The notes below the pieces were generated by a model, which made no database searches, was not told the DNA's origin, and saw only the letters and a program-made list of their open reading frames with translations. From Sphingobacteriales bacterium (GTDB lineage Bacteria > Bacteroidota > Bacteroidia > Chitinophagales > UBA2359): 50,426 nt of DNA. Location: NCBI GenBank assembly GCA_016718845.1, contig JADKCK010000031.1:1-50426 (forward strand). Direction: 5' to 3'. Below, in pieces: positions 24,060 through 33,657 of the stretch. The number at the start of each line of letters is the position of its first letter. Position 1 is the first letter of the stretch. Made by a program: the position numbers and the translations under genes.

Positions 24060-25478
24060 TTATTTGCCTTTACCCTGCACCAATATAAGCACAGTATAAA
24101 TCATAATCTTAAAATCTATGGCAAGCGACATGTTTTCGATATATAGTAAGTCGTATTTCATACGTTGTATCATTTCGTCTACATTAGAGGCGTAACCAAA
24201 CTTAACCATACCCCACGATGTAACGCCCGGTTGCACTTTTAACAAATGGCTGTAGGCAGGCGCACGTTGCACAATTTGGTCAATGTAATATTCGCGCTCG
24301 GGGCGGGGTCCTACCAACGACATTTCGCCTTTAAGTACGTTGTAAAATTGGGGTATTTCGTCTAATCGCCACTTACGCATAATTTTACCAAATGGGGTTA
24401 TGCGCGGGTCGTTTTCGCTCGACAAGGCAGGACCCATCTTTTCGGCATCTGTATACATCGAGCGGTATTTTATAATATTAAATGGAATGCGACCTTTGCC
24501 CATGCGCTCTTGGTAATAAAAGATAGGACCGGGCGATGAGCGCCAAACTTTCCAGATAAGGAACAAATATAGGGGGCTTAACAACACCAAAACGGTTGCC
24601 GATGCCATAATGTCTAAACCGCGTTTGATGATACGTTGCCAAGCGGGCATCAACTCGGGGTATATTTCAATGAGTACAGCACCCAAAACATGGTTAGTGC
24701 GCACACTGCCTGCTAAAATGTCGTAGGTATCGGGGGTAATTTTTATGACCACGTTTTGGTATACCAAAGCGTTCATAATATCGTTTAGGCGCGGATGCTC
24801 CGATGTTTCAATGGCTATCAATACCTCATCTATCTGGTGTTTTTCTATTACTTGTGTTAATTCGTCGATACTACCCAATAAGGGCAAATGATGCTCTAAT
24901 GCTTTGCTACCGCCTTGTATGTTGGCATCTACAAAGCCCACAAAATGGTAGCCTAACGATTTGGGCAGGGTGCTAATTTCGGTATAAGCGTCTATTGCTT
25001 TGCGATTGCCACCTACAATTAGGGTGTTAAAACCAATTTCGTGGTTTTCGATTTGTTGCTTGGCACGTCCTAAAACTATTAATCTAAATAGTAAAGTAAG
25101 CGATACATGTAGCAAAAATAATAAAGCAAACGATTTTTGAAACTCGGTATATACAGGCACTACATCGTCTAAAATAATGGCAAAAAACAGCGCAAATACA
25201 CCAATAAAAGTACTAATAAGGGTGCGATACAGCTCGGCAAGGCGCGATTTGCGGTAAATGTCGGTATACGAGCCACTTATGTAGTACAAAAAAAGCCAAA
25301 ATAATGGGATAAACAAGGTGCCAGTAAAAAACTTAATGTCGTCGTAGTGTAACCAGCTAAAAGGTAATCCTTCGCTCACAAATTTGCGGTACGAAAAAAA
25401 CAACATCCAGGTGATGAGTGCTGCAAAATAATCGAATAGTATGTAAGTAAGTATACCTATGCGTCGGGCTTGTTGCAT
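24060..25478 (-). CDS. Exopolysaccharide polyprenyl glycosylphosphotransferase (WcaJ/WbaP-like)
   Basis: From ATG 25478 (MQQARRIGILTYILFDYFAA) the product is 472 residues. Four to five membrane helices (about 8-140) are followed by a Rossmann-like region (FNTLIVGGNRKAIDAYTEIS) and the C-terminal bacterial sugar transferase domain. That domain shows KRGLDIMASATVLVLLSPLY, FYYQERMGKGRIPFNIIKYR, KWRLDEIPQFYNVLKGEMSL and VGPRPEREYYI. Enzymes of this type move a sugar phosphate from a UDP-sugar to undecaprenyl phosphate, the first step of capsule or exopolysaccharide units. An upstream start at 25661 would translate a 9-base-step minisatellite and is rejected. No other polysaccharide genes adjoin it, so it may be an orphan initiating transferase. 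Confidence 0.9.
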   Translation of the reverse strand: MQQARRIGILTYILFDYFAALITWMLFFSYRKFVSEGLPFSWLHYDDIKFFTGTLFIPLFWLFLYYISGSYTDIYRKSRLAELYRTLISTFIGVFALFFAIILDDVVPVYTEFQKSFALLFLLHVSLTLLFRLIVLGRAKQQIENHEIGFNTLIVGGNRKAIDAYTEISTLPKSLGYHFVGFVDANIQGGSKALEHHLPLLGSIDELTQVIEKHQIDEVLIAIETSEHPRLNDIMNALVYQNVVIKITPDTYDILAGSVRTNHVLGAVLIEIYPELMPAWQRIIKRGLDIMASATVLVLLSPLYLFLIWKVWRSSPGPIFYYQERMGKGRIPFNIIKYRSMYTDAEKMGPALSSENDPRITPFGKIMRKWRLDEIPQFYNVLKGEMSLVGPRPEREYYIDQIVQRAPAYSHLLKVQPGVTSWGMVKFGYASNVDEMIQRMKYDLLYIENMSLAIDFKIMIYTVLILVQGKGK

Positions 25479-25498
25479 GAAAAAGTGGCAATGTTTTA

Positions 25499-25706
25499 GA
25501 TGTGGCGATGTTTTAGATGTGGCGATGTGAAGATGTGGTGATGTGGCGATGTAGTGATGTGGCGAAGTGGTGAAGTGGTGAAGTGGCGATGTAGTGATGT
25601 GGCGATGTAGTGATGTGGCGATATAGCGAAGTGGCGAAGTGGGAAGATAATTGATAACCAATAATTGATAATCAATAATTAATAATCAATAATTAATAAT
25701 CAATAA
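25499..25706. repeat. Nine-base-step minisatellite followed by an AT-rich tandem repeat
   Basis: 25499-25648 is built from 8-9-base steps such as GATGTGGC, GATGTAGT and GAAGTGGC, about sixteen steps with interchanging variants. Higher-order units like GATGTAGTGATGTGGC recur three times. 25650-25706 is then TAATTGATAATCAATAATTAA-type repeat running into the 3' end of the ABC-F gene. Together they fill the gap between the ABC-F stop and the glycosylphosphotransferase start. Confidence 0.85.
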
Positions 25707-27686
25707 TTAATAACTCGCAATCAACAATTTATCTTGTTCTTTTTGCCATTGTTCTAACTCCATGGTTAGCTCTGCCCAAGTGTCCATTTCGGTGCTTAGT
25801 TGTTTTTTTAGTTGGTCGTAGTTGGCAATAAAGCTTTGCGGATTGGGGTTGGTGGCATAAAAATTAGCATCTGCCATAGTTGCCTCGCATTGTGCCGTTT
25901 TTTGTTCTAGTTCGGCAATGTTTTTCTCCGATTTGCTAATTTTGTTCTGTTGTGTTTTTATTTGCTTTTCTAGCTGTCGTAGTTGTTCGCGGCGGGCTTT
26001 GTCGTCTATTTGATTGTTACTTGCAGCCATAGCTGCCGATCTGCGCAGCCCTAAGTTTAACTCATCAAGGGTTTCTATTTTTCGTTCTTCCAAAAACTGG
26101 TGTATGTCGCCCAAATAAGGTTTTATTTGGCGGTTTCTAAACTCATACACTTTGTCGGTTAGTCCAGTCAAAAAATCACGGTCGTGCGATACAATAATAA
26201 CTGCACCATTGTAGTTTTGGATAGCTTGTTTCAAAATGTTTTTAGCCTGCATGTCCAAGTGATTGGTAGGCTCATCGAGTATTAGTAGGTTGATGGGCAT
26301 GAGCAACATTTTTGCCAATGCCAAACGCGATTTTTCGCCACCCGACAATACCATTACTTTTTTGTCTACATCTTCGCCACTAAATAAAAACGCACCCAAC
26401 AAACTACGCACACGGGTGCGCATATCGCCTATTGCTACATCGTCGATAATTTGCAAAACGGTTTGATTGCCGTCTAGGCTTTCTGCCTGATGTTGCTCGT
26501 AGTAACCCATCGCAACATTATGCCCTAGCTCGGCGGTGCCGCTTGTGGCGGGTTCAAATCCACCAATAATTTTACTTAGGGTGGTTTTACCTTCGCCGTT
26601 TTTGCCAATAAAGGCAATTTTTTCGCCTCGTTCTAGCACAAAATTAATGTCGTTTAGCACCTTGTGGTTGCCGTAGCTTTTTGACAGATGCTGCACATTT
26701 ACCACCACTTTACCCGAGCGTGGAGCATCCGGAAAACGGAACTTGATAGCATCATTTTCTAATTCATCTACTTCGATGCGCACCATTTTTTCGAGCTTGT
26801 GGATAAGCGTTTGAGCAAAAGCAGCCTTGTCTTTTTTGGCTCTAAACTTAGCTATAAGTTCTTTGGTATGTTCAATTTCTTTGTCTTGGCGTTTGGCAGC
26901 TGCAATTTGGCTTTCGCGGCGCAACAAACGCTGCTCCACAAATTGCGAGTAGGTTACGCCCCTATAATCGTACAATTTACCACTTACTAACTCAATAGTG
27001 CGGTTTGTTACTCGGTCAAGAAAAGTTTTATCGTGCGATATAAGCACAACGCCGCCCGGATAATCCGACAAAAACGTTTCGAGCCACATGATAGACTCAA
27101 TATCGAGGTGATTGGTTGGCTCATCGAGCAAAATATAACTGGGCGAGCGCAACAGTATCTTTGCCAACTCAACACGCATTTGCCAACCACCGCTAAACTC
27201 GCGCATAGGGCGGTCAAAATCACCGTTTACAAAACCCAAACCTTTCAAAATTTTCTCAACGGTTTCGCGCATATTGGTTACGCCAATGTGGTGCAAGCGC
27301 TCTTGCATATCGCCATATTCTTCCAAAAGATTCATGTACGAATCCGATTCGTAGTCGGTGCGGTTGGTAATTTCTTCGCCAATTTGTTCAATTTCTTCTT
27401 CAAGGTGTTTAATCTCTTCAAAGGCAACGGCAGCTTCTTCGTAAATGGTTTTTGTCGAGTCGCTTTTAATTTCTTGGGGCAAATAACCAATTGATGTGTG
27501 GTTATCCATAGCTACTTTGCCGTTTTCGGGCTTTATGATGCCCATCAAAATTTTGAGCATCGTTGATTTGCCCGCACCATTTTTACCTACCAAACCAATG
27601 CGGTCGCGGTTGGTAATGGTAAAACTAAGGTTGTCGAACAAAAAACGTCCGCCGTATTGGATAGATATATTGGAAATAGCAATCAT
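25707..27686 (-). CDS. ABC-F family ATPase (ribosome-associated type)
   Basis: The 659-residue protein has two ABC domains in one chain and no membrane segments. Domain 1: Walker A GLVGKNGAGKST (31-42), signature FSGGWQMR (164-171), Walker B ILLDEPTNHLD (185-195). The inter-domain linker is rich in charged helix (about 245-310). Domain 2: Walker A GKNGEGKTT (361-369), signature LSGGEKSR (447-454), Walker B ILDEPTNHLD (469-478). A C-terminal coiled coil (about 565-650) follows. ABC-F proteins bind the ribosomal E site and act on stalled or antibiotic-bound ribosomes. The C-terminal coiled coil resembles Uup or YheS types, but I cannot assign the subfamily. A TACCTTTG box (minus, 27777-27784) lies about 90 bases upstream. 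Confidence 0.93.
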   Translation of the reverse strand: MIAISNISIQYGGRFLFDNLSFTITNRDRIGLVGKNGAGKSTMLKILMGIIKPENGKVAMDNHTSIGYLPQEIKSDSTKTIYEEAAVAFEEIKHLEEEIEQIGEEITNRTDYESDSYMNLLEEYGDMQERLHHIGVTNMRETVEKILKGLGFVNGDFDRPMREFSGGWQMRVELAKILLRSPSYILLDEPTNHLDIESIMWLETFLSDYPGGVVLISHDKTFLDRVTNRTIELVSGKLYDYRGVTYSQFVEQRLLRRESQIAAAKRQDKEIEHTKELIAKFRAKKDKAAFAQTLIHKLEKMVRIEVDELENDAIKFRFPDAPRSGKVVVNVQHLSKSYGNHKVLNDINFVLERGEKIAFIGKNGEGKTTLSKIIGGFEPATSGTAELGHNVAMGYYEQHQAESLDGNQTVLQIIDDVAIGDMRTRVRSLLGAFLFSGEDVDKKVMVLSGGEKSRLALAKMLLMPINLLILDEPTNHLDMQAKNILKQAIQNYNGAVIIVSHDRDFLTGLTDKVYEFRNRQIKPYLGDIHQFLEERKIETLDELNLGLRRSAAMAASNNQIDDKARREQLRQLEKQIKTQQNKISKSEKNIAELEQKTAQCEATMADANFYATNPNPQSFIANYDQLKKQLSTEMDTWAELTMELEQWQKEQDKLLIASY

Positions 27687-28128
27687 TTTTTGTTAATGCT
27701 GTATAATGATGATAAAAAAGACAGGATAAACACAAGTTTGTGTAATGCCGCCTAAGCAAAGGGTTTAAAATCGGCACAAAGGTACGGTTTTTTGGGCAGA
27801 TGAATGGCAAACACCTTGTTTTAATTTTTTTATGCCCAAATATGCTCTAGCAAACTAATGTTACTGTAAAAAATTATGTGTTTGCAATACGTAAGGTATT
27901 GATTATCAACAGTTAATACAAATGCAGTTTTTTGAAGATGCTTGATTATCAGGCAGTTATATATCACCTTGCCTCAACATGTATTGAGCTACTGCTATGC
28001 TGTCTTGCAGTGTATAACTTTACCTACACAATAAAGGATTTTTTTTTTCTTAATCCGTAATCATTGGCAAAAATAGCTTACCTTTGCGGTAGTTTTATAA
28101 AAACCAATCTCTAAAAATCTTTATCATC
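27687..28128. promoter_or_regulatory. Divergent promoter region of the ABC-F and choice-of-anchor-B genes
   Basis: On the minus strand TACCTTTG (plus 27777-27784, CAAAGGTA) is a -7 box for the ABC-F gene, with TTTG 23 bases further up. On the plus strand TACCTTTG at 28079-28086 lies 43 bases before the ATG at 28129, with a weak -33. No gene is seen in the 442 bp; the middle is AT-rich and featureless. Confidence 0.55.
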
Positions 28129-31100
28129 ATGCAAAACTTTTCCCTCTCTTTGTTGCTGTTTATCATCAGCACTTTCTCGGTGTCTGCTCAATCGCAGCTA
28201 AACACCACCTTGCTCGGGCACCTCGATTACACCGACCAACTAAGCAACGTTTGGGGCTATGCCGCCAACCAACACGAGTACGCCATTGTAGGAACCTACA
28301 ACGGAACCTCTATTGTTGATGTAACCAACCCCGCTACACCTACCGAATTGTTTTTTATAGATGGACAAAACGGCATTTGGCGCGAACCCAAAGTATGGAA
28401 CAACTACGCCTATGTATCTAACGAAACCGGCGGCGGTTTGCGCATCATCAACCTAGCTAACCTGCCCAACAGCATTGATACCACCTACTGGACAGGCGGC
28501 ACACTGCCAAACGGCACCACCTATACCAACAACACCACCCACGATTTATTTGTGGATTACGAAACCGGATACCTCTATTTAACAGGCAGCAACCAATACA
28601 ACGGTTTAGTAGTACTTGACCTTAATGCCAACCCAACAAACCCACCTATTGTAGGGCTTTATACGGGCGCTTATGTACACGACGGCTATGCCCGCAACGA
28701 TACCGTTTATGTAGGTCAAATATACGCAGGTAACTTTGCCGTTATTAACATGGCAGACAAAGCTAACCCCATTGTATTAGCTACCAAACAAACACCCAAC
28801 AACTTTACACACAACTGTCATGTGTCCGACGACGGTAATTACATATACACCACCGACGAAAAATCGGGGGCTTATGTGGCTGCCTACGACATATCCGACC
28901 TATCAGACATTAAAGAAACAGACCGATTTAGACGCAGCGAAGGCACAGGCGTTATACCCCATAATACCTACGTCGTAAATACTAATTACGTGGTTACTTC
29001 GTACTATCGCGACGGGGTTTCTATTGTTGATGCCACCTATCCTAACAACCTTATCGAAACTGGACACTACGACACCTCCCCTTTAGCGGGTAATGGCTTT
29101 AATGGGGCATGGGGCGTGTATGCTTACCTCCCCTCGGGCAACCTATTGGTTAGCGACATGGAAGAAGGTTTGTTTATCATCCACCCAACTTATACTAAAG
29201 CCGCTTATTTAATAGGTAATGTCACCGATGCGGCTACCGGACAAGCTATTTCGGGCGTGCAAGTAAACATTTTAACCACTACACAAAACGCCACCTCAAC
29301 TGCAACAGGCAGCTACGCCACTGGCACCGCCCTAGCTGGCACTTACCAAGTACAATTTATAAAAGCAGGCTATGTTACCCAAACACAAACCGTATCTTTA
29401 ACCAACAACCAAACTACTACCTTAAATGTAGCCTTATCTTCGGCACCACCATTTAACGTAAACATACAACTACTCGATGCCAACACCTCGCTGCCCATTC
29501 CAAACGCTACTGTAGCCCTAAATAGCGCCTTGTATACCAACACCGCCACCACTAACGCCGCAGGTATAGCTACTTTCTCGCTTACCTATGTGGGCGACTA
29601 CAATATTTATGCTGGTAGATGGGGCTATATTACCGACCTAGTTGGAAGCCAAGCACTTAGCAGCACCAATAACGCCTTAACTATCCCGCTACAAAAAGGT
29701 TACTACGACGATTTTTTACTCGACTTTGGCTGGACAGTAACTGGCAACGCTGCACAAGGTATGTTCGATAGAGGAACGCCCACACAAGCTACCCTTACGG
29801 GCGATATCACCAACCCCGGAAACGATGCACCCGGCGACTTTGGCAACTTCTGCTACCTAACCGGCACTACTGGCGGACTAAACAACAATGTAAACAATGG
29901 TTACACACAAATAGCCTCCCCAATTTTTGATTTAACCTCTTATGCACACCCTAAACTAAGCTTTTACCGCTGGTCGTATCTACAAAGCGGCTCGCTTGAT
30001 ACCATGATTATTACGCTAAGTAATGGTATTACTTCTGTTACCCTCGAACAAATCTTTGACAACAACATTTACGAAAGTAACTGGGCTTTGCGCGAGTTTC
30101 TGGTAGAGTTTTACATCACTCCTACCGCTAATATGCGCCTTACAGTGCGTATAGGCGATTATCTAACCAACAATGTTGTTGAGGGTGGCTTTGATTTGTT
30201 TAGGATACAAGAAGCACAATTGCCTCCAACCGCCAATTTTACGGCTAATAGCAATAGTGGTTGCGCGCCCTTTACAACTAATCTACACAGCACCTCGCTA
30301 AACGATGTGGACACCTACCAGTGGATACTGCCAGGCAGCGATATTGGCTCGTCTAATCAACCAAGCCCTAATCCTATCTATAGTACCGCAGGTACCTACG
30401 ATGTTACCTTAGTGGTAACCAATAGTGTTGGCACCGATAGCCTTACTATACCAAACTACATCACTGTTCTCGAAACACCAAGCATCAATCCAACACCTTC
30501 GTCGCCTACAATTTGTAGTGGCAGCACTGTTACACTAAATAGCAACGCCATTGGCACGGGTTTAAGCTACCAATGGTTTGGTGCAGATATGCAACAAAAC
30601 AATCTGGCAAGCATTACCGCACAACCTAGCGTGTTTAGTGCTTATACCGTTATTGTTACCTCGCAAAGTGGCTGTACTGCACAAGCTAGCTTAAGCATAA
30701 ACGTTAATCCATCGCCACAAGTAGAAGTAAGCACCAACAATACCCAAATTTGCGCCGGCGGTAGCTTTACCCTCAACGCCACAAGCACCGATACACCCGC
30801 CCCTATCTACACCTGGACAGGCAATGGCATACCTACTACCAACGGAAACACGCTAACAGCTAATATTACCAACGCTGGCACCTATAATTTGCAATTAAGC
30901 GCCACCAATACCAACGGTTGCACCTGCATAAAAGACATTGTAGTGAATGCCACGCCACCACCCACCGTACAACTAAGCCTTGCACCGTCTATATGTGCCG
31001 ATAGCACCGCTACTATCTCGGCAACTGCCACCGGAAACGCCCCTTTTACCTACACCTGGACGGGTAACTACCTTAGCCAAACCAATCAAGCCGAAACAAG

Positions 31101-31494
31101 CCTCACTCCTACCCTACCTAATGGCGTTACACAAGCCACCGAAGACTATACGCTATTAGTTACCGATGCCAATGGCTGTACTACTCTATCTACCATCGAA
31201 ACAAGTATTATGTTATGCTCTGCCATAGGCTTTGATAGTGCTAATGAACAACAGTTTATGGTATCGCCAAACCCTAATAGCGGCGCTTTTATGGTGTTGA
31301 TGCCCCCTACAAGCAAACAACAAACGCTTATCATCTACAACAGCCTTGGTCAAGAGGTGTTTAGGACACAAACAAACGTAGCTACTAACACATCTGCCAT
31401 ACCTTATAGCTTGCAACTACCTAATGGCATCTATCAAGTGGTGTTGCAAAGCAATAACAAACAGTATGTGCATAAAATGGTGGTTGATAGATAA
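28129..31494 (+). CDS. Choice-of-anchor-B family T9SS type A surface protein
   Basis: The 1,121-residue protein has a signal peptide (LLFIISTFSVSAQ, cleavage near 20). A seven-bladed-like LVIVD/choice-of-anchor-B region follows to about 355 (NVWGYAANQHEYAIVGTYNG, SIVDVTNPATPTELFF, HNCHVSDDGNYIYTTDEKSG). Then come two carboxypeptidase-regulatory-like domains (about 360-525, GNVTDAATGQAISGVQVNI), a beta-sandwich of MAM-like character (about 530-700), a PKD domain (about 705-780) and Ig-like repeats with paired Cys. The end (MVSPNPNSGAFMVLM, ..., YVHKMVVDR) is a type A T9SS sorting domain. Choice-of-anchor-B proteins carry interchangeable surface-anchoring signals; no enzymatic activity can be read. 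It stands alone with its own promoter and terminator. Confidence 0.88.
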   Translation: MQNFSLSLLLFIISTFSVSAQSQLNTTLLGHLDYTDQLSNVWGYAANQHEYAIVGTYNGTSIVDVTNPATPTELFFIDGQNGIWREPKVWNNYAYVSNETGGGLRIINLANLPNSIDTTYWTGGTLPNGTTYTNNTTHDLFVDYETGYLYLTGSNQYNGLVVLDLNANPTNPPIVGLYTGAYVHDGYARNDTVYVGQIYAGNFAVINMADKANPIVLATKQTPNNFTHNCHVSDDGNYIYTTDEKSGAYVAAYDISDLSDIKETDRFRRSEGTGVIPHNTYVVNTNYVVTSYYRDGVSIVDATYPNNLIETGHYDTSPLAGNGFNGAWGVYAYLPSGNLLVSDMEEGLFIIHPTYTKAAYLIGNVTDAATGQAISGVQVNILTTTQNATSTATGSYATGTALAGTYQVQFIKAGYVTQTQTVSLTNNQTTTLNVALSSAPPFNVNIQLLDANTSLPIPNATVALNSALYTNTATTNAAGIATFSLTYVGDYNIYAGRWGYITDLVGSQALSSTNNALTIPLQKGYYDDFLLDFGWTVTGNAAQGMFDRGTPTQATLTGDITNPGNDAPGDFGNFCYLTGTTGGLNNNVNNGYTQIASPIFDLTSYAHPKLSFYRWSYLQSGSLDTMIITLSNGITSVTLEQIFDNNIYESNWALREFLVEFYITPTANMRLTVRIGDYLTNNVVEGGFDLFRIQEAQLPPTANFTANSNSGCAPFTTNLHSTSLNDVDTYQWILPGSDIGSSNQPSPNPIYSTAGTYDVTLVVTNSVGTDSLTIPNYITVLETPSINPTPSSPTICSGSTVTLNSNAIGTGLSYQWFGADMQQNNLASITAQPSVFSAYTVIVTSQSGCTAQASLSINVNPSPQVEVSTNNTQICAGGSFTLNATSTDTPAPIYTWTGNGIPTTNGNTLTANITNAGTYNLQLSATNTNGCTCIKDIVVNATPPPTVQLSLAPSICADSTATISATATGNAPFTYTWTGNYLSQTNQAETSLTPTLPNGVTQATEDYTLLVTDANGCTTLSTIETSIMLCSAIGFDSANEQQFMVSPNPNSGAFMVLMPPTSKQQTLIIYNSLGQEVFRTQTNVATNTSAIPYSLQLPNGIYQVVLQSNNKQYVHKMVVDR

Positions 31495-31581
31495 TCTTAG
31501 CTAACTAATCATCAAACAAAACAACTAATTACTATCCCTTTTTTGGTGGGTTAGCTAGCTTATCTACCTTACAAAAACACA

Positions 31582-31621
31582 AAAACCGCTGCTAAATAAT
31601 AGTTTGTTTAGCAGCGGTTTT
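31582..31621 (+). terminator. Terminator after the choice-of-anchor-B gene
   Basis: AAAACCGCTGCTAAA (31582-31596) pairs exactly with TTTAGCAGCGGTTTT (31607-31621), followed by GTTTTTTGG. It starts 88 bases past the stop codon. Confidence 0.8.
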
Positions 31622-31734
31622 GTTTTTTGGTTGATGTGTGTTGTAGGGTGGTTGATGTGTGCTAAAGCTAAGTATCTTTTTGTTAGATTGATAGATTTAT
31701 GCAATAAAAGTTGGTTGTTAGTGCAATAAAAGTA

Positions 31735-32065
31735 GTTATACCGATACAAGTATCGGCACTACCAGATTACTAAATAGTTATACCGATACAAGTATCGGCA
31801 CTACCATATTACTAAATAGTTATACCGATACAAGTATCAGCACTGACAGACTACTAAATAGTTATACCGATACAAGTATCCGCACTACCAGATTACTAAA
31901 TAGTTATACCGATGCAAGTATCAGCACTATCAGACTACTAAATAGTTATACCGATACAAGTATTGGCACTACCAGATTACTAAATAGTTATACTGATACA
32001 AGTATCCGCACTACCAGACTACTAAATATTTATACCGATACAAGTATCAGCACTACCAGATTAAA
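31735..32065. repeat. Eight tandem copies of a 42-bp repeat
   Basis: GTTATA (or a variant) recurs at 31735, 31777, 31819, 31861, 31903, 31945, 31987 and 32029, an exact 42-bp period. Each unit holds TACCGATACAAGTATCGGCA, in which CCGATAC and GTATCGG form a small hairpin in the intact copies; several copies carry substitutions that spoil it (TATCAGC, TATCCGC, TATTGGC). The array stops six bases before the stop codon of the LD-carboxypeptidase gene. There are no unique spacers and no ORF. With the terminator it fills the 576-bp gap from 31495. Confidence 0.95.
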
Positions 32066-32070
32066 ACTAG

Positions 32071-32964
32071 TTAAACAAGCAACTTTGTTTGATTATCATC
32101 TACCACTAATTGAGTTTCTGCCCCTATAATAATGGCTCTATTGTCGGTAATATGCCCAATAGGTATACCAAATGCTATTGGATAGTTATATTTGGCGGCA
32201 TAGTGATGCACTATTTCTTCGGCGGCTTTACCAAAGGGTATTTCGTTGTCTTTCATGTCGGTTAAGCTGCCAACTAATAAGCCTGCTAAGTTAGCTAATT
32301 TGCCTGCGCGGTCAAGGTGAAGCATTAAACGGTCAATGTGGTAAAGGTATTCGTCTAAGTCTTCTAAAAGTAGCAGCTTGTTTGTTGTATCAATGTCTGT
32401 TTTAGTGCCAATGCTGTTACATAATACCGATAAGTTACCCCCAATAAGCACTCCTTTGGCATTGCCTGTTTTATTTAATGGGTGATATGGGGCTGTATAG
32501 TTGGGCAAATTGCCTGCTAATAGGTTAGCTAACGATTGCAAAGAGTTAGGTGTGTTGGTGGCTATCTGCGTTGTCATGATAGCATGTATAGTTGCGATGT
32601 TTGTTTTGCTATAAATGTCGTTTAACAAAACCGTTATGTCGCTAAAGCCTATTATCCATTTAGGATGCTTGACAAATTGGGTATAGTCTAGGCTATCAAT
32701 AAAACGTGCAGTGCCATAACCACCTTTTGCTATCCAAATAGCATCTAGTGTAGGATTGTTTAACATAGTTTGCAGGTCGGTTAAACGCTCGGCATCGGTG
32801 CCTGCAAATTGATGATGGGCTAAACCTATGTTGTTGCCTATAGTTACGTTGTAGCCTTGTTGTTGTAGCCATTGTGTGGCTGCTTGTAACTCGGTATGGC
32901 TTATTTTTCGGGCAGATGCAGTAATGCCTATGTTACTGCCAGCTTGCAAAAACTTAGGGAACAT
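32071..32964 (-). CDS. LD-carboxypeptidase (peptidase family S66)
   Basis: The 297-residue protein matches S66 enzymes: GITASARKIS near the N-terminus, then AKGGYGTARFIDSLDY, the nucleophile Ser108 in IIGFSDITVL, Glu201 in LLLLEDLDEYLYHIDRML, and His271 in GIPIGHITDN. These are the positions of the Ser-Glu-His triad. S66 enzymes remove the terminal D-Ala from murein tetrapeptides during peptidoglycan recycling; some relatives act on microcin-like or other amide substrates. No signal peptide is seen, consistent with the cytoplasm. The 42-bp array reaches to within six bases of its stop, so its transcript would run into the repeats. Confidence 0.92.
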   Translation of the reverse strand: MFPKFLQAGSNIGITASARKISHTELQAATQWLQQQGYNVTIGNNIGLAHHQFAGTDAERLTDLQTMLNNPTLDAIWIAKGGYGTARFIDSLDYTQFVKHPKWIIGFSDITVLLNDIYSKTNIATIHAIMTTQIATNTPNSLQSLANLLAGNLPNYTAPYHPLNKTGNAKGVLIGGNLSVLCNSIGTKTDIDTTNKLLLLEDLDEYLYHIDRLMLHLDRAGKLANLAGLLVGSLTDMKDNEIPFGKAAEEIVHHYAAKYNYPIAFGIPIGHITDNRAIIIGAETQLVVDDNQTKLLV

Positions 32965-33054
32965 GGAGTTTTAATTGTAAATGGTAAATTGTAAGTTGTA
33001 AGCGGTAAATTGCAAATAGTGTATTACCTTTTTTTATTAACAATGGGCTTAATT

Positions 33055-33071
33055 CCCCTCCTTTGGAGGGG
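33055..33071. repeat. Short GC-rich palindrome
   Basis: CCCCTCC (33055-33061) and GGAGGGG (33065-33071) form a perfect 7-bp stem with a TTT loop, followed by CAGGGGTGGG. This sits in the 143-bp gap between the SRPBCC-like gene and the LD-carboxypeptidase gene. A related CCCC-rich motif is at 34643-34690. Confidence 0.6.
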
Positions 33072-33107
33072 CAGGGGTGGGTTTTGCTGCTTTGTCTAGC
33101 AATTTTG

Positions 33108-33542
33108 TTAGCTATTTTTCCAGTTGTAGCGTTTATAAATGGGTATGCGATAAGCAAATTGTAACCATAGCAGGGGGTACAACAGATAATCGAGCCATAG
33201 AAAGGGGCTTTTATAGGTTATATCCTCGATGATAAGGGTGTTTTTTTGCTGGTTGATGATGCGATGCTTGTGTATCCATGATGTTAAGAAAAATGGTAGG
33301 GTTGTGCCTTGGTCTACAAACCAAATTTCTTGACTGGTGGCTCCATGTTCGGTTATTTTACTTGCCCAATCAATGCCACCTAACAACTGTAAGTGTACTA
33401 TGTCGTTGGTTTGGCAACCGTCGAACCTTAGTAGCTTAATGGGCGGAAATGGTGGGGCAAGTGCTAAGAATAGTTTTTTGTTGAAGCCCGCTGCAATGGT
33501 TTGGTAATGCTCGGGTACTGTTATTTTTAGGATTAGTTTCAT
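33108..33542 (-). CDS. SRPBCC-like ligand-binding domain protein
   Basis: The 144-residue protein starts MKLILKITVPEHYQTIAAGF. It contains PPFPPIKLLRFDGCQTNDIV, HGATSQEIWFVDQG, LTSWIHKHRIINQQKNTLII and KSPFLWLDYLLYPLLWLQFA. The order of strands, the W.H.H segment and the terminal long helix resemble the START/SRPBCC fold proteins of Bacteroidota. These have a hydrophobic pocket for small ligands, but no ligand is known for this type. It precedes the LD-carboxypeptidase gene on the same strand, and the two may be cotranscribed. Confidence 0.65.
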   Translation of the reverse strand: MKLILKITVPEHYQTIAAGFNKKLFLALAPPFPPIKLLRFDGCQTNDIVHLQLLGGIDWASKITEHGATSQEIWFVDQGTTLPFFLTSWIHKHRIINQQKNTLIIEDITYKSPFLWLDYLLYPLLWLQFAYRIPIYKRYNWKNS

Positions 33543-33657
33543 GATGGTTACTTTATTTCTTAAACAGTTAAAGCCACTAATTGTTTGATGATGTTTTAAA
33601 AATTTAGCTTGTAGTAACTTTATTGGGTTGTTTTGCTAACAAAGTTAAGGTGTGGCT

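Noticed and set aside
25479..25661. N-terminal 61 residues of the longer glycosylphosphotransferase reading
   Set aside because: They are a translation of the minisatellite (His/Thr/Ser/Pro repeats); homologous enzymes begin near MQQARRIG.
31735..32065. CRISPR-like periodic array
   Set aside because: All 42 bases of the unit are repeated; there are no unique spacers, no leader and no cas genes.
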